Positions 47,593 to 57,023 of a stretch of 64,000 bases of DNA are shown here, piece by piece. The DNA lies in NCBI RefSeq assembly GCF_000485595.1, contig NW_014577147.1, positions 569,960-633,959 on the forward strand, written 5' to 3'. The first letter of the stretch is position 1, and each line of letters starts with the position of its first letter. A program made the translations under genes and the position numbers. A model generated the notes under the pieces. The model made no database searches and was not told the DNA's origin. It saw only the letters and a program-made list of their open reading frames with translations. This DNA comes from Priapulus caudatus. Its lineage: Eukaryota > Priapulida > Priapulimorpha > Priapulimorphida > Priapulidae.

Positions 47593-48281
47593 CATTGCTA
47601 TATTACTGTTATTCCTATCATGACTAGAGTATGCACTATCGCTATTGACATTAGAGAACAGCAATAACCTCAGATCACGTTACATAGTAAGCACGCGTCG
47701 ACTTCCAGCAAAATCTAGGGTTCCCTATATCATTAGCAAAGCCATTCGTGGATTGCCTAATTGTAACTATACCTGGCCTCACACCCGCATGCGCAGTTTC
47801 CCGACGATGTGATATTTGTCTGCACTTTGACATCTGCATGTGGAATATTTTAATTTTCCTCTTGACTACATTATGCGGGTGGAACGAGAGCGAGAGCGTG
47901 ACAGAGAAATAAGGGGGTAAGCGAGGGGCAAGTAGTGGATGGGATGGACAAGTAGTGGGTGAGAGGGGCAAGAGCCGAGAGAGGATTTTTGATGTACTAG
48001 CTATAATATAGCTCCCAAATATCGTTTTATCTTCCGCTGAAAATATTCCAGACAAGGAAAAGCCTGTACAATTTGCTATTTCGTACCCCAAAATAGTTCC
48101 CCGGCAGTCTTCCGGGAGTCAGGTCACGTACAGTATACATGCAACAACAACTACACAGCACGCGGGCTTGTACCTACAGACGGACACGTGCGTACAGAAG
48201 CCCGCCCGTAGCGCAAGCCGCAGCTAATCAAAGCTCTAAATTAGCGACTGAGAGAAAGGGTGACTCCGATGCGAAAACGCG
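47593..48281. other. Stretch with no recognised feature
   Basis: Single-copy appearance. The minus-strand open frame at 47675-48091 has no family resemblance I recognise. Confidence 0.45.
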
Positions 48282-48455
48282 GTGGCGCATCGCTTTTGGT
48301 GGAGCATCGCATCGTTTTTGGTGGAGCATTGCATCGCGATTGGCGGAGCATTGCAGCGCTTTTGGTGGAGCATTATTGTATTGTTTTTGGTCGAACATCG
48401 CATCGTTTTTGGTGTGCTCGCGGTGGAGCATCGCAGTGCATGCTGCTGCTTTTGG
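48282..48455 (+). repeat. 22-bp minisatellite
   Basis: About six units of gtggagcatcgcatcgtttt(tg): 48299-48320, 48321-48342, 48343-48364, 48365-48389 (25 bp) and 48390-48411, with partial units either side. Frames through it give repeated MLHQKRCD-like words on the minus strand, which I infer to be a by-product. Confidence 0.9.
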
Positions 48456-48592
48456 GCGCTGGATTTTCTCGTCGAGATGCAATCACCGTAACGCGCGTCG
48501 TTCGCGAGCAAAACATGCATTCGAAACTGCGCGTATAGAATCGATATCGTGAAATAAGCCGACGCCGTGTTTTGATGCATGCATGCGCCGTA

Positions 48593-48835
48593 TTACGTAC
48601 CATCTGCTTGACAATACGGCCAGAGACACATACGCCTGATGTGTACGCCGGCGGCGACGGTCCGGCGAGCTCGCGGTAGGCTGGCTATAGCAATCCCGTA
48701 CTCGCTTCTGACGGATTCGACGAGAAAACCGTCGATGTTGCTGTTCTTTTCCAGCAGCTTCGGCTGGCTTATCACTGCCTCGACACCGTTGGCGCGCACA
48801 CACAGCTGCCCAACAGCAGACAATGACAGCCGCGT
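48593..48835 (-). CDS. Possible protein-coding exon, unknown product
   Basis: The minus strand is open for about 80 codons with balanced, non-repetitive composition, including VEAVISQPKLLEKNSN and SEYGIAIASLP. A pyrimidine/T-rich stretch ending ggcag near 48805-48820 could be a splice acceptor, but no clear donor follows and no methionine start is present. I recognise no family. Overlapping frames on both strands are also open because the region is GC-rich, so this is a weak call. Confidence 0.2.
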   Translation of the reverse strand, partial: TRLSLSAVGQLCVRANGVEAVISQPKLLEKNSNIDGFLVESVRSEYGIAIASLPRARRTVAAGVHIRRMCLWPYCQADGT

Positions 48836-49544
48836 TCACTGATGTATCACCAAGCCTTGAGAGAGGTGGGAGAGGGAGAGAGGGAGAGAGAGACGCACAT
48901 TGTTAACACCGGCTGTGTCGATCCTCTATCTCTCTCTCTGGCGGGCCTGCAGTTTTACCAGCCAGAGAATGTGTCCGTTCCGTGCAAACGTACTGTCTCA
49001 GTCTTTCGTTGTTTGGGATGCTAGTGTGCGATCACGCCACTAATGTATACGTGTAGCAGAATGCTAGAGGTCGAAGCAAGAATACGCACCTCGGCAATTC
49101 ATCCAGACCTATAGACGAGTGCAAGCAGAAATCCAACGATATGGCTTCAGTACCCACTGCAGCAGCGCACCGTGTTAACGTCAACACCACTTGGCGGAAG
49201 CCAGAGCGAGGTGATCCTCTCTTGCGCCTTCCCGGGCGCGAATAACACGCGATGCAGGAGTCTCGGATAACATACGCACATACACGAGAGTCCACTACAT
49301 AGGCACTGACAGATGGTCGGCGGCAGAGGCCGCAACCAAGCAAGCACGCATCTCCTCCTCGCTCCCTCTCCCGCTCGGAAAGCCGACGCGTGAACACACA
49401 GACGGGATCCGGTCGCGTGTGTTGCAATGGAAGAAGAGAAAGCTAAAAGTGGATAGAACGGCTATTGCGCTTGCATTGGTGGGATGCGGAGAGCGTGAAC
49501 TCCGGCTGTTTTTACTTCAGACTCCTGCGCGGGTGTCTGTGCGC
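48836..49544. other. Stretch with no recognised gene
   Basis: A short purine tract (gagagggagagag) at 48858-48893. Several overlapping open frames with no preference. Nothing recognised. Confidence 0.45.
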
Positions 49545-49645
49545 GGACGAGTGTGAGTGAGTATGCGTATGCATGTGTGTGTGTGCGTGTGTATGTGCGT
49601 CTGTATGTGTGTGTATCTGATGTGTATGTGTGCGCGCACGCTTAT
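49545..49645 (+). repeat. GT-rich tract
   Basis: gtgtgtgtgcgtgtgtatg words. Open frames are low complexity. Confidence 0.85.
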
Positions 49646-49872
49646 GTGGAGGGTGCCGCTGCCGCTGCTGCTCCTGCCGGTGTCCGGAAGCTGCTCTGGG
49701 GAATCGTATCCACGCCGCTCCGGCAGCAGCAGCAGCATCATCAACCGTAGCAGAAGCGCGCCGAACGAATCAATACCCTGAGACAGCGCGCACGTAGACA
49801 GTATACAGAGGACATCACGAAGAGCGCGGATATCGGTGGCACGCTGAACAGCGCACTCACGCAGGCGTAGAG
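49646..49872. other. Stretch with GCT/CAG-rich patch
   Basis: gctgctgctcctgccg (about 49663) and cagcagcagcagcatcatc (about 49724) patches. No gene recognised. Confidence 0.45.
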
Positions 49873-49883
49873 GTGTGTGTGTG

Positions 49884-49948
<65 letters not shown>

Positions 49949-49970
49949 GCGTCCGTGCGTACGTGTGTGC
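49873..49970 (+). repeat. GT then GTGC tract
   Basis: gtgtgtgt followed by perfect gcgtgcgtgcgtg tetranucleotides. Confidence 0.96.
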
Positions 49971-50109
49971 GTTTACACTCGTGCATGCGTCCATCGGTGC
50001 ATGCTTTTTTCCGCATTATAATTTGTGTTTCTAATTTCAGTTCTTTCCCATCGTTCGTCCCCATATCTCGTCTCTCTCGTTTATCATCCCGTTTCCTTTC
50101 GAGCCAGTC

Positions 50110-50688
50110 TCATCCTTTTTCCCATTCTTTCGTGTCAACTTCACCGCCATCCCTCTTCCTTATGTTATGCGACATTCCGTCTTTTGTCCATGACATCCGC
50201 TCTGTTAATTCTCCCTCATTGTACCAACCTTTCGCAGCTATGACCCATTCGGATGCATCTGCTTCACACTTTGTTAACTCTTCCCTACTCACCTTTTCCC
50301 CACGTGCCCTCACCCACGCATACACATATTGCTCATTCCTTGCTGCCACATCCTCACCCTCCCCTACTCGTTCCTCATTTTGCCCAGCCCAACTGTCCCT
50401 ATTCTTAATTCCTGTCTCGTACGCTGTAATTTTGTTTTCGCGTTTTTCCTGTGCGATTTGAACATTAGCGCAGTGCGGAAAGGGAGATGATGATGGTGGG
50501 GATAAAATAGTAGGGGATGACGGAGGGGAGGTGCAGGGAAAAAGGAGGGGAGACAGAGGAGCAGAGGAAGCGGAAGGGAGGAGCCGTGATTCGCATCTAC
50601 ATTGTGGGCGCGCAGGGTCAATGCACGACGTGTGAACGGTGAATTTATGCGTTGTTTTTGCTATCCGCTTCGGCTGCTTACAATACGC
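50110..50688 (-). CDS. Possible exon(s) of an unknown protein
   Basis: The minus strand is open for 192 codons from just after a stop at 50689-50691 to a stop at 50110. The start half has HTSCIDPARPQCRCESR and then a Pro/Ser-rich stretch. The second half is hydrophilic and acidic, with EKVSREELTKCEADASEWV. There is no early methionine, which suits an internal exon. The sequence aaaag followed by gtgagt (exon end at 50293) is a textbook splice donor, so the exon may stop there. No domain is recognised. It could also be a chance open frame in a purine-rich strand. Confidence 0.33.
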   Translation of the reverse strand, partial: AYCKQPKRIAKTTHKFTVHTSCIDPARPQCRCESRLLPSASSAPLSPLLFPCTSPPSSPTILSPPSSSPFPHCANVQIAQEKRENKITAYETGIKNRDSWAGQNEERVGEGEDVAARNEQYVYAWVRARGEKVSREELTKCEADASEWVIAAKGWYNEGELTERMSWTKDGMSHNIRKRDGGEVDTKEWEKG

Positions 50689-50691
50689 TTA

Positions 50692-51075
50692 TGTATTATC
50701 AATAACTCTCCGTAACTTGATTATTTGTATACAATTTACGACTTTATTTCATCCTATAAATTATTATAAACCACTCTTTCCATCTTATCGTCCGCTCTCC
50801 TTCGTCTCTGTTTCGACTCTTCTCACTCGTTCGCTTTCTCTGCTCACTCTACTTGACTCCTTCGCACACGTGCGCTCTCTAAAACTAACCCTCTAATATT
50901 GTTGTTTAATTGTGCGCAGCGGCGGGCGTGTGGTGTGCTTGCGCCGTAAATGTCAAACGACGAGTTGCGCTCCAACGCGCGACGCCGATGCGCACTGAAA
51001 CGCATGTGGTGGCTGCATCGATTAATCGCGACTTCAAGTCACCGCAGGCGCTATCTGCATTTTTCAACTTCTAAC
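50692..51075. other. AT-rich stretch with no recognised feature
   Basis: A CT-rich segment at 50770-50880 gives Leu/Ser-rich frames. No gene called. Confidence 0.45.
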
Positions 51076-51081
51076 TTCTTA

Positions 51082-51163
51082 TAATATATATATATATATT
51101 TATTTATTTATTTATTTATTTATACGTATACATATTTCGTATTATATATATATATATACGAAA
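51082..51163 (+). repeat. TA and TTTA tracts
   Basis: atatatat, then ttatttattt, then cgtatacata and a second atatatat run ending in acgaaat. The flanking cgtat/atacg words make it a weak palindrome. Confidence 0.9.
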
Positions 51164-52195
51164 TCGGTACTAATCGTAAATTCTCTTATCCTTGTACCGT
51201 CGTATTTCAGTCCATCGTTAGCTAAATTTTATCAAATGATGTAGATTACCGTCGGCGTGCGATCGACGTTTATTAACTGCGTCTAGCGATTGATGTTTAT
51301 TAGCGGTGTTTCATAGCTGTTTATTATTGTGAGCATGTGTGCGTGCGTGCACCCTTACGTGTATAAGTGTGTGCGTGCATGTATTAAAGTGTGTCTACGT
51401 ATGAACGGGCGTATGTATGTGTACGTACGTGTCTACGTGCGTGAGTGCGCTCGTGTGTTACAAACTTTCTCTGCCAACTGATTTTTTGACAGACGCGGTC
51501 TTGGGTAGACGCAGGACACTTTACAAGCCTCAATGTTGTGCGTGCAACAATATACATTCCTACAAACACACCTGCGTGCACGTACGAACGCACACAAACA
51601 ATCCGATAAAGAAGGAAAGAAAAAGAGCGAGAGAGCGAGAGAGCCAGAGCGAGAGAGGGCGAGAGAGAGAAAGAGAGAACATCAGTTCCCCTTGTGCAAA
51701 TTCACTTACGAACTGGTACTTTTTAGGAATAAGTAAATTAATTCATAAATATACGAATGCAGCGCTTTAAATTGTACTAATGATTTGAGTAAAAAACTTG
51801 TTAGTAATAGATATAGTGCATGCTACTCATTCATAGACATATCTATGTCACTTATATCTTGTAAATTTTTAACCTTCTAACGTCGCTCTGACAATGATCA
51901 ATGGGCAATATGATGTCATGCCTGGATGCACCTACCTGTAGTGACACGGTTTCTTGTGGTTCTAGCCATTGCCTTTAACAACATTCTCAATTTCCAGCTC
52001 GCCTAAATACATACACCGTCGAGTCACGGAGGATTTTACATTTGTTAGTAATATAAGCAAGCATATGTTTACGCATGCACTGCTAAAGTGATGTTTATAC
52101 GATCGATTTTAAGCACGCGGTTGATGAGATACTACAGCGTGACATTTAGGAGATTCAATCCCTACAACTCAAACTCCAAACCATTGTCATTACAG
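51164..52195. other. Mixed stretch with GT-rich and GA-rich patches
   Basis: gtgtgcgtgcgtg words at 51332-51460 and a gagagagcgagag patch at 51622-51680. No convincing gene and no repeated module. Confidence 0.5.
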
Positions 52196-52199
52196 GACC

Positions 52200-52400
52200 C
52201 TGGCACCAGCACGAATACACGCGCACACGCACGCACGCAGGCGTGTGAAGCGATGCACAGAACCACGCGCACACCCACGCACACGCACGCACGCGCGCAC
52301 GCGCGCACGCACACGTGCACACACACATGCACACACACAAACATTCACACCACGCATACATAACCTCCCCCCCCACACACACACACATACACACGCACAT
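52200..52400 (+). repeat. ACGC/CA-rich tract
   Basis: acgcacgcacgcgcgcacg and acacacac words, with a short poly-C. Confidence 0.9.
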
Positions 52401-52404
52401 GCAC

Positions 52405-52509
52405 ACGCAGCAGTAGCAGCAGTAGCAACAGCAGCAACAGCAGCAGAAGCAACAGCAGCAACAGTAGCAGCAGTAGCAGCAGTAGCAGCAGTAGCAGCAG
52501 TAGCAGCAG

Positions 52510-52544
<35 letters not shown>

Positions 52545-52581
52545 GTAGCAGCAGTAGTAGCAGCAGTAGCAGTAGCAGCAG

Positions 52582-52644
<63 letters not shown>

Positions 52645-52648
52645 TAGC
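52405..52648 (+). repeat. (AGCAGT/AGCAGC)n tract
   Basis: About 240 bp of agcagtagcagcagtagc. All frames are homopolymer-like (poly-Ala, poly-Val/Ala, poly-Leu, poly-Cys/Tyr), so the apparent 200-plus codon frames on both strands are not genes. Confidence 0.97.
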
Positions 52649-52726
52649 GTGCCTGACGGGCCATCTGCCTTCTGTCCGAGCAAATCCGATGTACATACAG
52701 TCGCCTGCAGGTGGGCGGCCCGGCGG

Positions 52727-52811
<85 letters not shown>

Positions 52812-52838
52812 GCACGCACGCACGCACGCACGCACGCA
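52727..52838 (+). repeat. (CA)n with (ACGC)n end
   Basis: A pure CA run of about 80 bp followed by gcacgcacgcac. Confidence 0.97.
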
Positions 52839-53635
52839 TGGATACCCCAACTCTCGTTAACCCTTGCTGGAAATGGGTATACATTGTTGTTTCGCAAGTG
52901 TTACGATTTCTTTCTAATTTGTTTAGCCTGCGTATATCGAGAATATATAACACGGCCTGGATGTTCGGTCGTTTTCGCCGCAGAAATAATAATAACAGAC
53001 TCTATTATAACATATGGACGCGCGGGAGAAAAAGTGTGTTGTGGCTTTGCCTAGACAAATTATGTCTAATTTTCTAGTACGGTTTATGTTGACAACGTCA
53101 AAAGTTTATATTCAATTACGTGCATGTTTGTACACATGCGCACGAGTGTGCTTCGTGCGTACAATTTCTTCATCGCTCCAGCACGAGGTCCATATGGCAA
53201 GCACATAACTACTTTAGGCACAGTCCTCTATTATATAACCATAAGTGTGTGCGGTCGATAATAACGTACGTTCGCAAAGTGAAAGAGCCATCCAATATAG
53301 TCGTAAAGGACTATGCAGTAGTATCCGATTAACGTTAATTAACGGATAAATTATTTTAGTCGTTTATGATAATAATGAATGGTTTTTTCAAGCTTTACAT
53401 ACGGGACGGCATTTCGAATTTTCCGATTGTTAATTTTCTCCGAAGGTTATTTCGCATCGTGCCTTCAACGTAGACATACATCCGTCTATTCGACTAAAAC
53501 ATATCGCGTTCACGTAGCCATTTTATGAAAAGTTTTCCCATAATGAAGACGTATTTCGTTGTCCGACCGTGGCGTCCGCAAACGGTCCGGTTGAATGACA
53601 GATACGATAGAGCACTATTATAGCGGAATGTACGC
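52839..53635. other. AT-rich stretch with no recognised feature
   Basis: Several short frames, none convincing. No module copies. Confidence 0.45.
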
Positions 53636-53722
53636 GCCACGCGTGCGTGTGTTCGTGCGTGCGTGCGTGCGCGTGTGTGTGCGTGCGTGCGTGCGTTCGT
53701 GCGTGCGTGCGTGTGTGCGCGT
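53636..53722 (+). repeat. GTGC tract
   Basis: gcgtgcgtgcgtg words. Confidence 0.92.
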
Positions 53723-53931
53723 CTTCGGGAAACCGCGCCTGACCCAAAAAGCACAGATGTACGGCTAACTTGTTTTCTTTACGAATAATCCGCGATCACT
53801 TACATAAAGACCTAGCATGAAACCTAAAACACCATCAAGCCTCCCAGCGGAGGCCAGCCAAAGCTCTCCCAGGATTCCAAGAATATTCAAAACCAGAACT
53901 GTAGATGCAATCCCGGCGTGCAGCGTGGAAT

Positions 53932-53932
<1 letters not shown>

Positions 53933-53967
<35 letters not shown>

Positions 53968-53977
53968 NNNNNNNNNN

Positions 53978-54008
<31 letters not shown>
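53933..54008 (+). repeat. (GA)n containing an assembly gap
   Basis: gagagaga on both sides of ten N (53968-53977), then gacagacagacag. The true repeat length is unknown. Confidence 0.95.
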
Positions 54009-54010
<2 letters not shown>

Positions 54011-54077
54011 CAGACAGACAGATAGAGTCTCACCCGTGAACGTACGGAAGCGACAGCATGACGTCACTAACGCTCAT

Positions 54078-54262
54078 AGGGTCTATGTCCCCCAGGGTAC
54101 TGCCGGAACGTACCCTGATAACTATCTGATATGGTTAGGGTTAGGGTTAGGGAGTAGGCGTAGGCGACTCCCTAGACTCGTTAGTGGGTAGGCGAGGTAC
54201 GGTCCGGCATATTAGATAGTACCAGGGTACGTTCCGGCTGTACCCTGAGGGACATAGACCCT
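54078..54262. mobile_element. Small inverted-repeat element with telomere-like core
   Basis: A 185-bp element whose ends are imperfect inverted repeats of about 45 bp. The left end starts agggtctatgtccc and continues ccggaacgtaccctg; the right end is the reverse, ending gggacatagaccct. The centre holds ggttagggttagggttaggg (54133-54152). The flanks may give a four-base ctca duplication (54073-54076 and 54263-54266). Size, structure and lack of coding capacity fit a miniature inverted-repeat transposable element (MITE). The superfamily cannot be told. Confidence 0.75.
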
Positions 54263-54274
54263 CTCAGCGTCACT

Positions 54275-54322
54275 GACGTACCTGATGACGTACCTGATGA
54301 CGTACCTGATGACGTACCTGAT
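54275..54322 (+). repeat. 12-bp tandem repeat, four units
   Basis: gacgtacctgat repeated at 54275, 54287, 54299 and 54311, just outside the inverted-repeat element. Confidence 0.95.
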
Positions 54323-54364
54323 AATATAGATACACGCAGACGGACGTAACAAGTGCGTTCCTCT

Positions 54365-54440
54365 AGCAGTAGTAGTAGTAGTATATGTGTGTATACACTC
54401 TCCCTACATATATCCTATATATATATATATATATATACTC
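54365..54440 (+). repeat. AGT and TA tracts
   Basis: agtagtagtagta followed by a tatatata run. Confidence 0.85.
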
Positions 54441-54590
54441 CTTACACTATAGCCTCTCTTCACAGATCTTCTTCACAACTCGCCCATATACACACACACA
54501 CAGCGAGAGATAGATACACGGCTATGTGTTAACGGCGTGTACGCGGTGCCGTTAATTTATTATGCTGCTCTTACCTCTAGCATACCTGTA

Positions 54591-54634
54591 TCACCACCAC
54601 CACCACCACCACCACCACCACCACCACCACCACA
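54591..54634 (+). repeat. (CAC)n
   Basis: Pure caccaccac run of about 14 units. Confidence 0.96.
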
Positions 54635-55009
54635 AGCCACATACCTAGCTGTCTGCTTGCCTGCCAAGCACTGCCCGCTCCCAGATTAAAACCAGTATCG
54701 AGAGAAACACTGACGACAATGACTCAACTTAAGCTAGGCGACCGCCTCTTCCGAGCCAAGGAGCGGTTCCACTGATGGCCGCAAAACAAAAACAGGACAA
54801 GAACGTTCCAATCAACAGAAGAGATCACGAACAAACAGTAGCGGACGGTTGGTCGTCGCATCACATGCTACCCTAGTCCGCCAGAGTCGTTCTCCCCGCG
54901 CACACGTCCGCATGGAGAACCGCTGGGAAACCTAGGTAGGAATGTCAACATCGCCAAGCTGCTATCGAAGTTCAACTCTCCTCCGTGTGTGCCACCAGGT
55001 TCCTCTCTA

Positions 55010-55011
<2 letters not shown>
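54635..55011. other. Stretch with no recognised feature
   Basis: Mixed composition, no gene or repeat recognised. Confidence 0.45.

Positions 55012-55055
<44 letters not shown>
55012..55055 (+). repeat. (CA)n
   Basis: acacacac run. Confidence 0.95.
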
Positions 55056-55059
<4 letters not shown>

Positions 55060-55389
55060 CACGCGCGCGCGCGAACGCATTCTCCGTAAGCTTCGTAAAT
55101 GACAGCTGTCGGTACGTCTGCATATTAGCCAGAGGTGCGGTCCCTAAAATTCGTAATCATAGGATTTTCAAACGCCCCCACAAAACTAAGTGCACTTAGT
55201 TGCGTGACGCAAATATTTATAGACCGGTCCCTGCTTCGAAATGTATACAAAGGTAATAACCTATAGTGTAGAGACAGGGTTCCAGTCTCACGAGAGCAAA
55301 AATCATGCGCTAGATTTTTTGACATATGTAATCAAATACATAATTTGAAATGCAGATCGGTGCACATATTGGTAGAAAGAATAATGTGT
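55056..55389. other. Stretch with no recognised feature
   Basis: Nothing beyond short frames. Confidence 0.45.
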
Positions 55390-55520
55390 AAATGTTCTAT
55401 GACATGTTAGCCTTACTATATACATTTGGTGTTATACAAGGAGTACTGGTAAGTATCAGAACGGTCGGGAAAATATGAAACGGTTGGTAAAAACATTAGA
55501 AATCCTAGCTTTAAGTAACG
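55390..55520 (+). repeat. Dispersed repeat, copy 2
   Basis: Diverged partner of 43268-43405, colinear in gacatgttag, ggtaagtatc and ggaaaata-type words. Confidence 0.5.
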
Positions 55521-56148
55521 CGGTAACGTTAAATGACAACCAATTTGTAGATCGTTTCCGTAACATTATAAACGTATAATTCCGTAACACGTATATTTAA
55601 ATTATCGTACACTAAGTATGTAGAATTGGTCATATCCACATAATAAACACATCGGTATTCCAAACCTGCATTTTCCATTCTAATCTAGTGCGCCACGCAA
55701 GAAAGACTACTTGGTATATATAATTGAAGCCAAACACAATCACGTAATTATACAGAATCAATCGCGAATTGCGGTAAAAATCATTACTGACCTGACCAGA
55801 AGGTTGGCCCTTACAGCATTATTTAAATGAAACTAGACTGACAAAGAAAGTGCGCAGTTCAGAGCACGCATGTCTGTGATTAGGCAACGCACTGCCTCTC
55901 TATGCAAACGCAGTCTCCCCCTCAATCTCTCCCCCTCTCCCACTTTCTCTCTCACTGTCTGTCTCGAACTTTCTCCCTCGCTAGTCGACGGGGTTCCCTA
56001 ACTGTGTTTTATAGTGGTAATTTTCCGGGCATATGTCCTATTTCGATTAATTATCGCGTTTGGCAGCAACCACGCTGGCTCCTCACGGGACAACGTTAGC
56101 CGAACACCGCACTGGCAGTCACTGCACTGGTTAGAGGCATGACTAACC
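55521..56148. other. AT-rich stretch with no recognised feature
   Basis: A CT-rich patch at 55915-55980. No gene or repeated module seen. Confidence 0.45.
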
Positions 56149-56217
56149 CAAGTAGACTAGTAGGTCTCAGGGGAGAGATAGTGAATATAGAAATAAGTTG
56201 TGGATATAGAAATCAGT

Positions 56218-56262
56218 TAACCCTAACCCTAACCCTAACCCTAATCCTGACCCTAACCCTAA
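56218..56262 (+). repeat. Interstitial telomere repeat (CCCTAA)n
   Basis: About seven copies of the metazoan telomere hexamer in CCCTAA orientation, with two variant units. Confidence 0.95.
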
Positions 56263-56286
56263 CTCTATCTCTAATTCTAAAATAAA

Positions 56287-56382
56287 ACAAAATTATCCAA
56301 AAATAATAAACAATAAAATAAATAAAAGACAAAATTATCCAAAAATAATAAACAATAAAATAAATAAAAGACAAAATTAGCC
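56287..56382 (+). repeat. 42-bp A-rich tandem repeat
   Basis: The phrase acaaaattatcc starts at 56287 and 56329, and acaaaattagcc at 56371, an exact 42-bp period. Confidence 0.95.
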
Positions 56383-56500
56383 AATCAAAGCCGTTTTTGT
56401 TAGCATTTAATGCGCCCTCTAGCGGATCACTATCTCTCCCTTGTGCAAAATTTCAAGTAGACGAGTGATCGCGCCGTGTGAGCATCGCGACGAGTGATCG

Positions 56501-56932
56501 CGCGTTCACACGGACGTTTTTGGCCCGAGCCTAATTAGGCCCGTGCCAGATTTGGTCCCATCGAAAACGTCGGACCAGGCCTGAGCCAAATTTTAGCACC
56601 AGCTTTCGGCGAGCGGTAGAGCGGTAGAATCGGTTGAGCGGTAGATGCCGCGAGTGTCGAACGTGTACTTCGACGAAATATAGTCCAAAACAGTATAAAA
56701 ATTCGAAAAATTTGATCAGAATGCACGTTTTCAAGATTGATAATTGAACTCGGAACGTAAGTAAACACTCTGAATCGTACACAACGCCATCTCGCGACAT
56801 ACTGCCAAAGTATCTGTGAGATATTTGTGCAATAAACTTTATTTGAATTTGAATTTGAATTTGAATTTGACAGGCGGTATTCACTTGCGTACGTGTGAAC
56901 GCTCCGACTCAAACCATGACCGTGTGAACGCG
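56501..56932. mobile_element. Candidate element with 13-bp perfect inverted ends
   Basis: cgcgttcacacgg at 56501-56513 is exactly inverted at 56920-56932, with weaker inverted similarity further in. The interior holds aataaac followed by (GAATTT)n at 56844-56869, the kind of hexamer tail seen at the 3' end of some non-LTR retroposons, so a retroposon piece may lie inside. A minus-strand frame across it reads SNSNSNSN from the hexamer and is not called. Confidence 0.4.
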
Positions 56933-56939
56933 ACTTTAG

Positions 56940-57023
56940 ACACGTGACGACGCCAGCCGGACACGTGACCGCACCAGCTGGTCACGTGCCCACATCAGCT
57001 GGTCACGTAACCACACCTGCTGG
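56940..57023 (+). repeat. 21-bp minisatellite with E-box words
   Basis: Four exact-length 21-bp units start at 56940, 56961, 56982 and 57003. Each holds cacgt(g) and cagc(t/c)g(g)-type words. CACGTG and CAGCTG are known E-box sites for bHLH factors, so the array could be a regulatory element, but this is inference. Confidence 0.85.

Larger units (their letters stand above)
56149..56462. mobile_element. Inverted-repeat element with telomeric core
   Basis: A 17-bp inverted pair, caggggagagatagtga at 56168-56184 and its complement at 56427-56443 (16 of 17 match), encloses (CCCTAA)n at 56218-56262 and a 42-bp A-rich tandem repeat. The nine-base word caagtagac flanks the whole at 56149-56157 and 56454-56462 and may be a target duplication, although about ten unmatched bases lie between it and each inverted repeat. 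Non-coding. Looks like a second miniature element built around telomeric repeats. Confidence 0.55.

Noticed and set aside
52155-53054. Long frames on both strands over the AGC/AGT and CA tracts
   Set aside because: Homopolymer-like poly-Ala, poly-Leu, poly-Cys and poly-His/Thr readings of microsatellites, open in nearly all frames.
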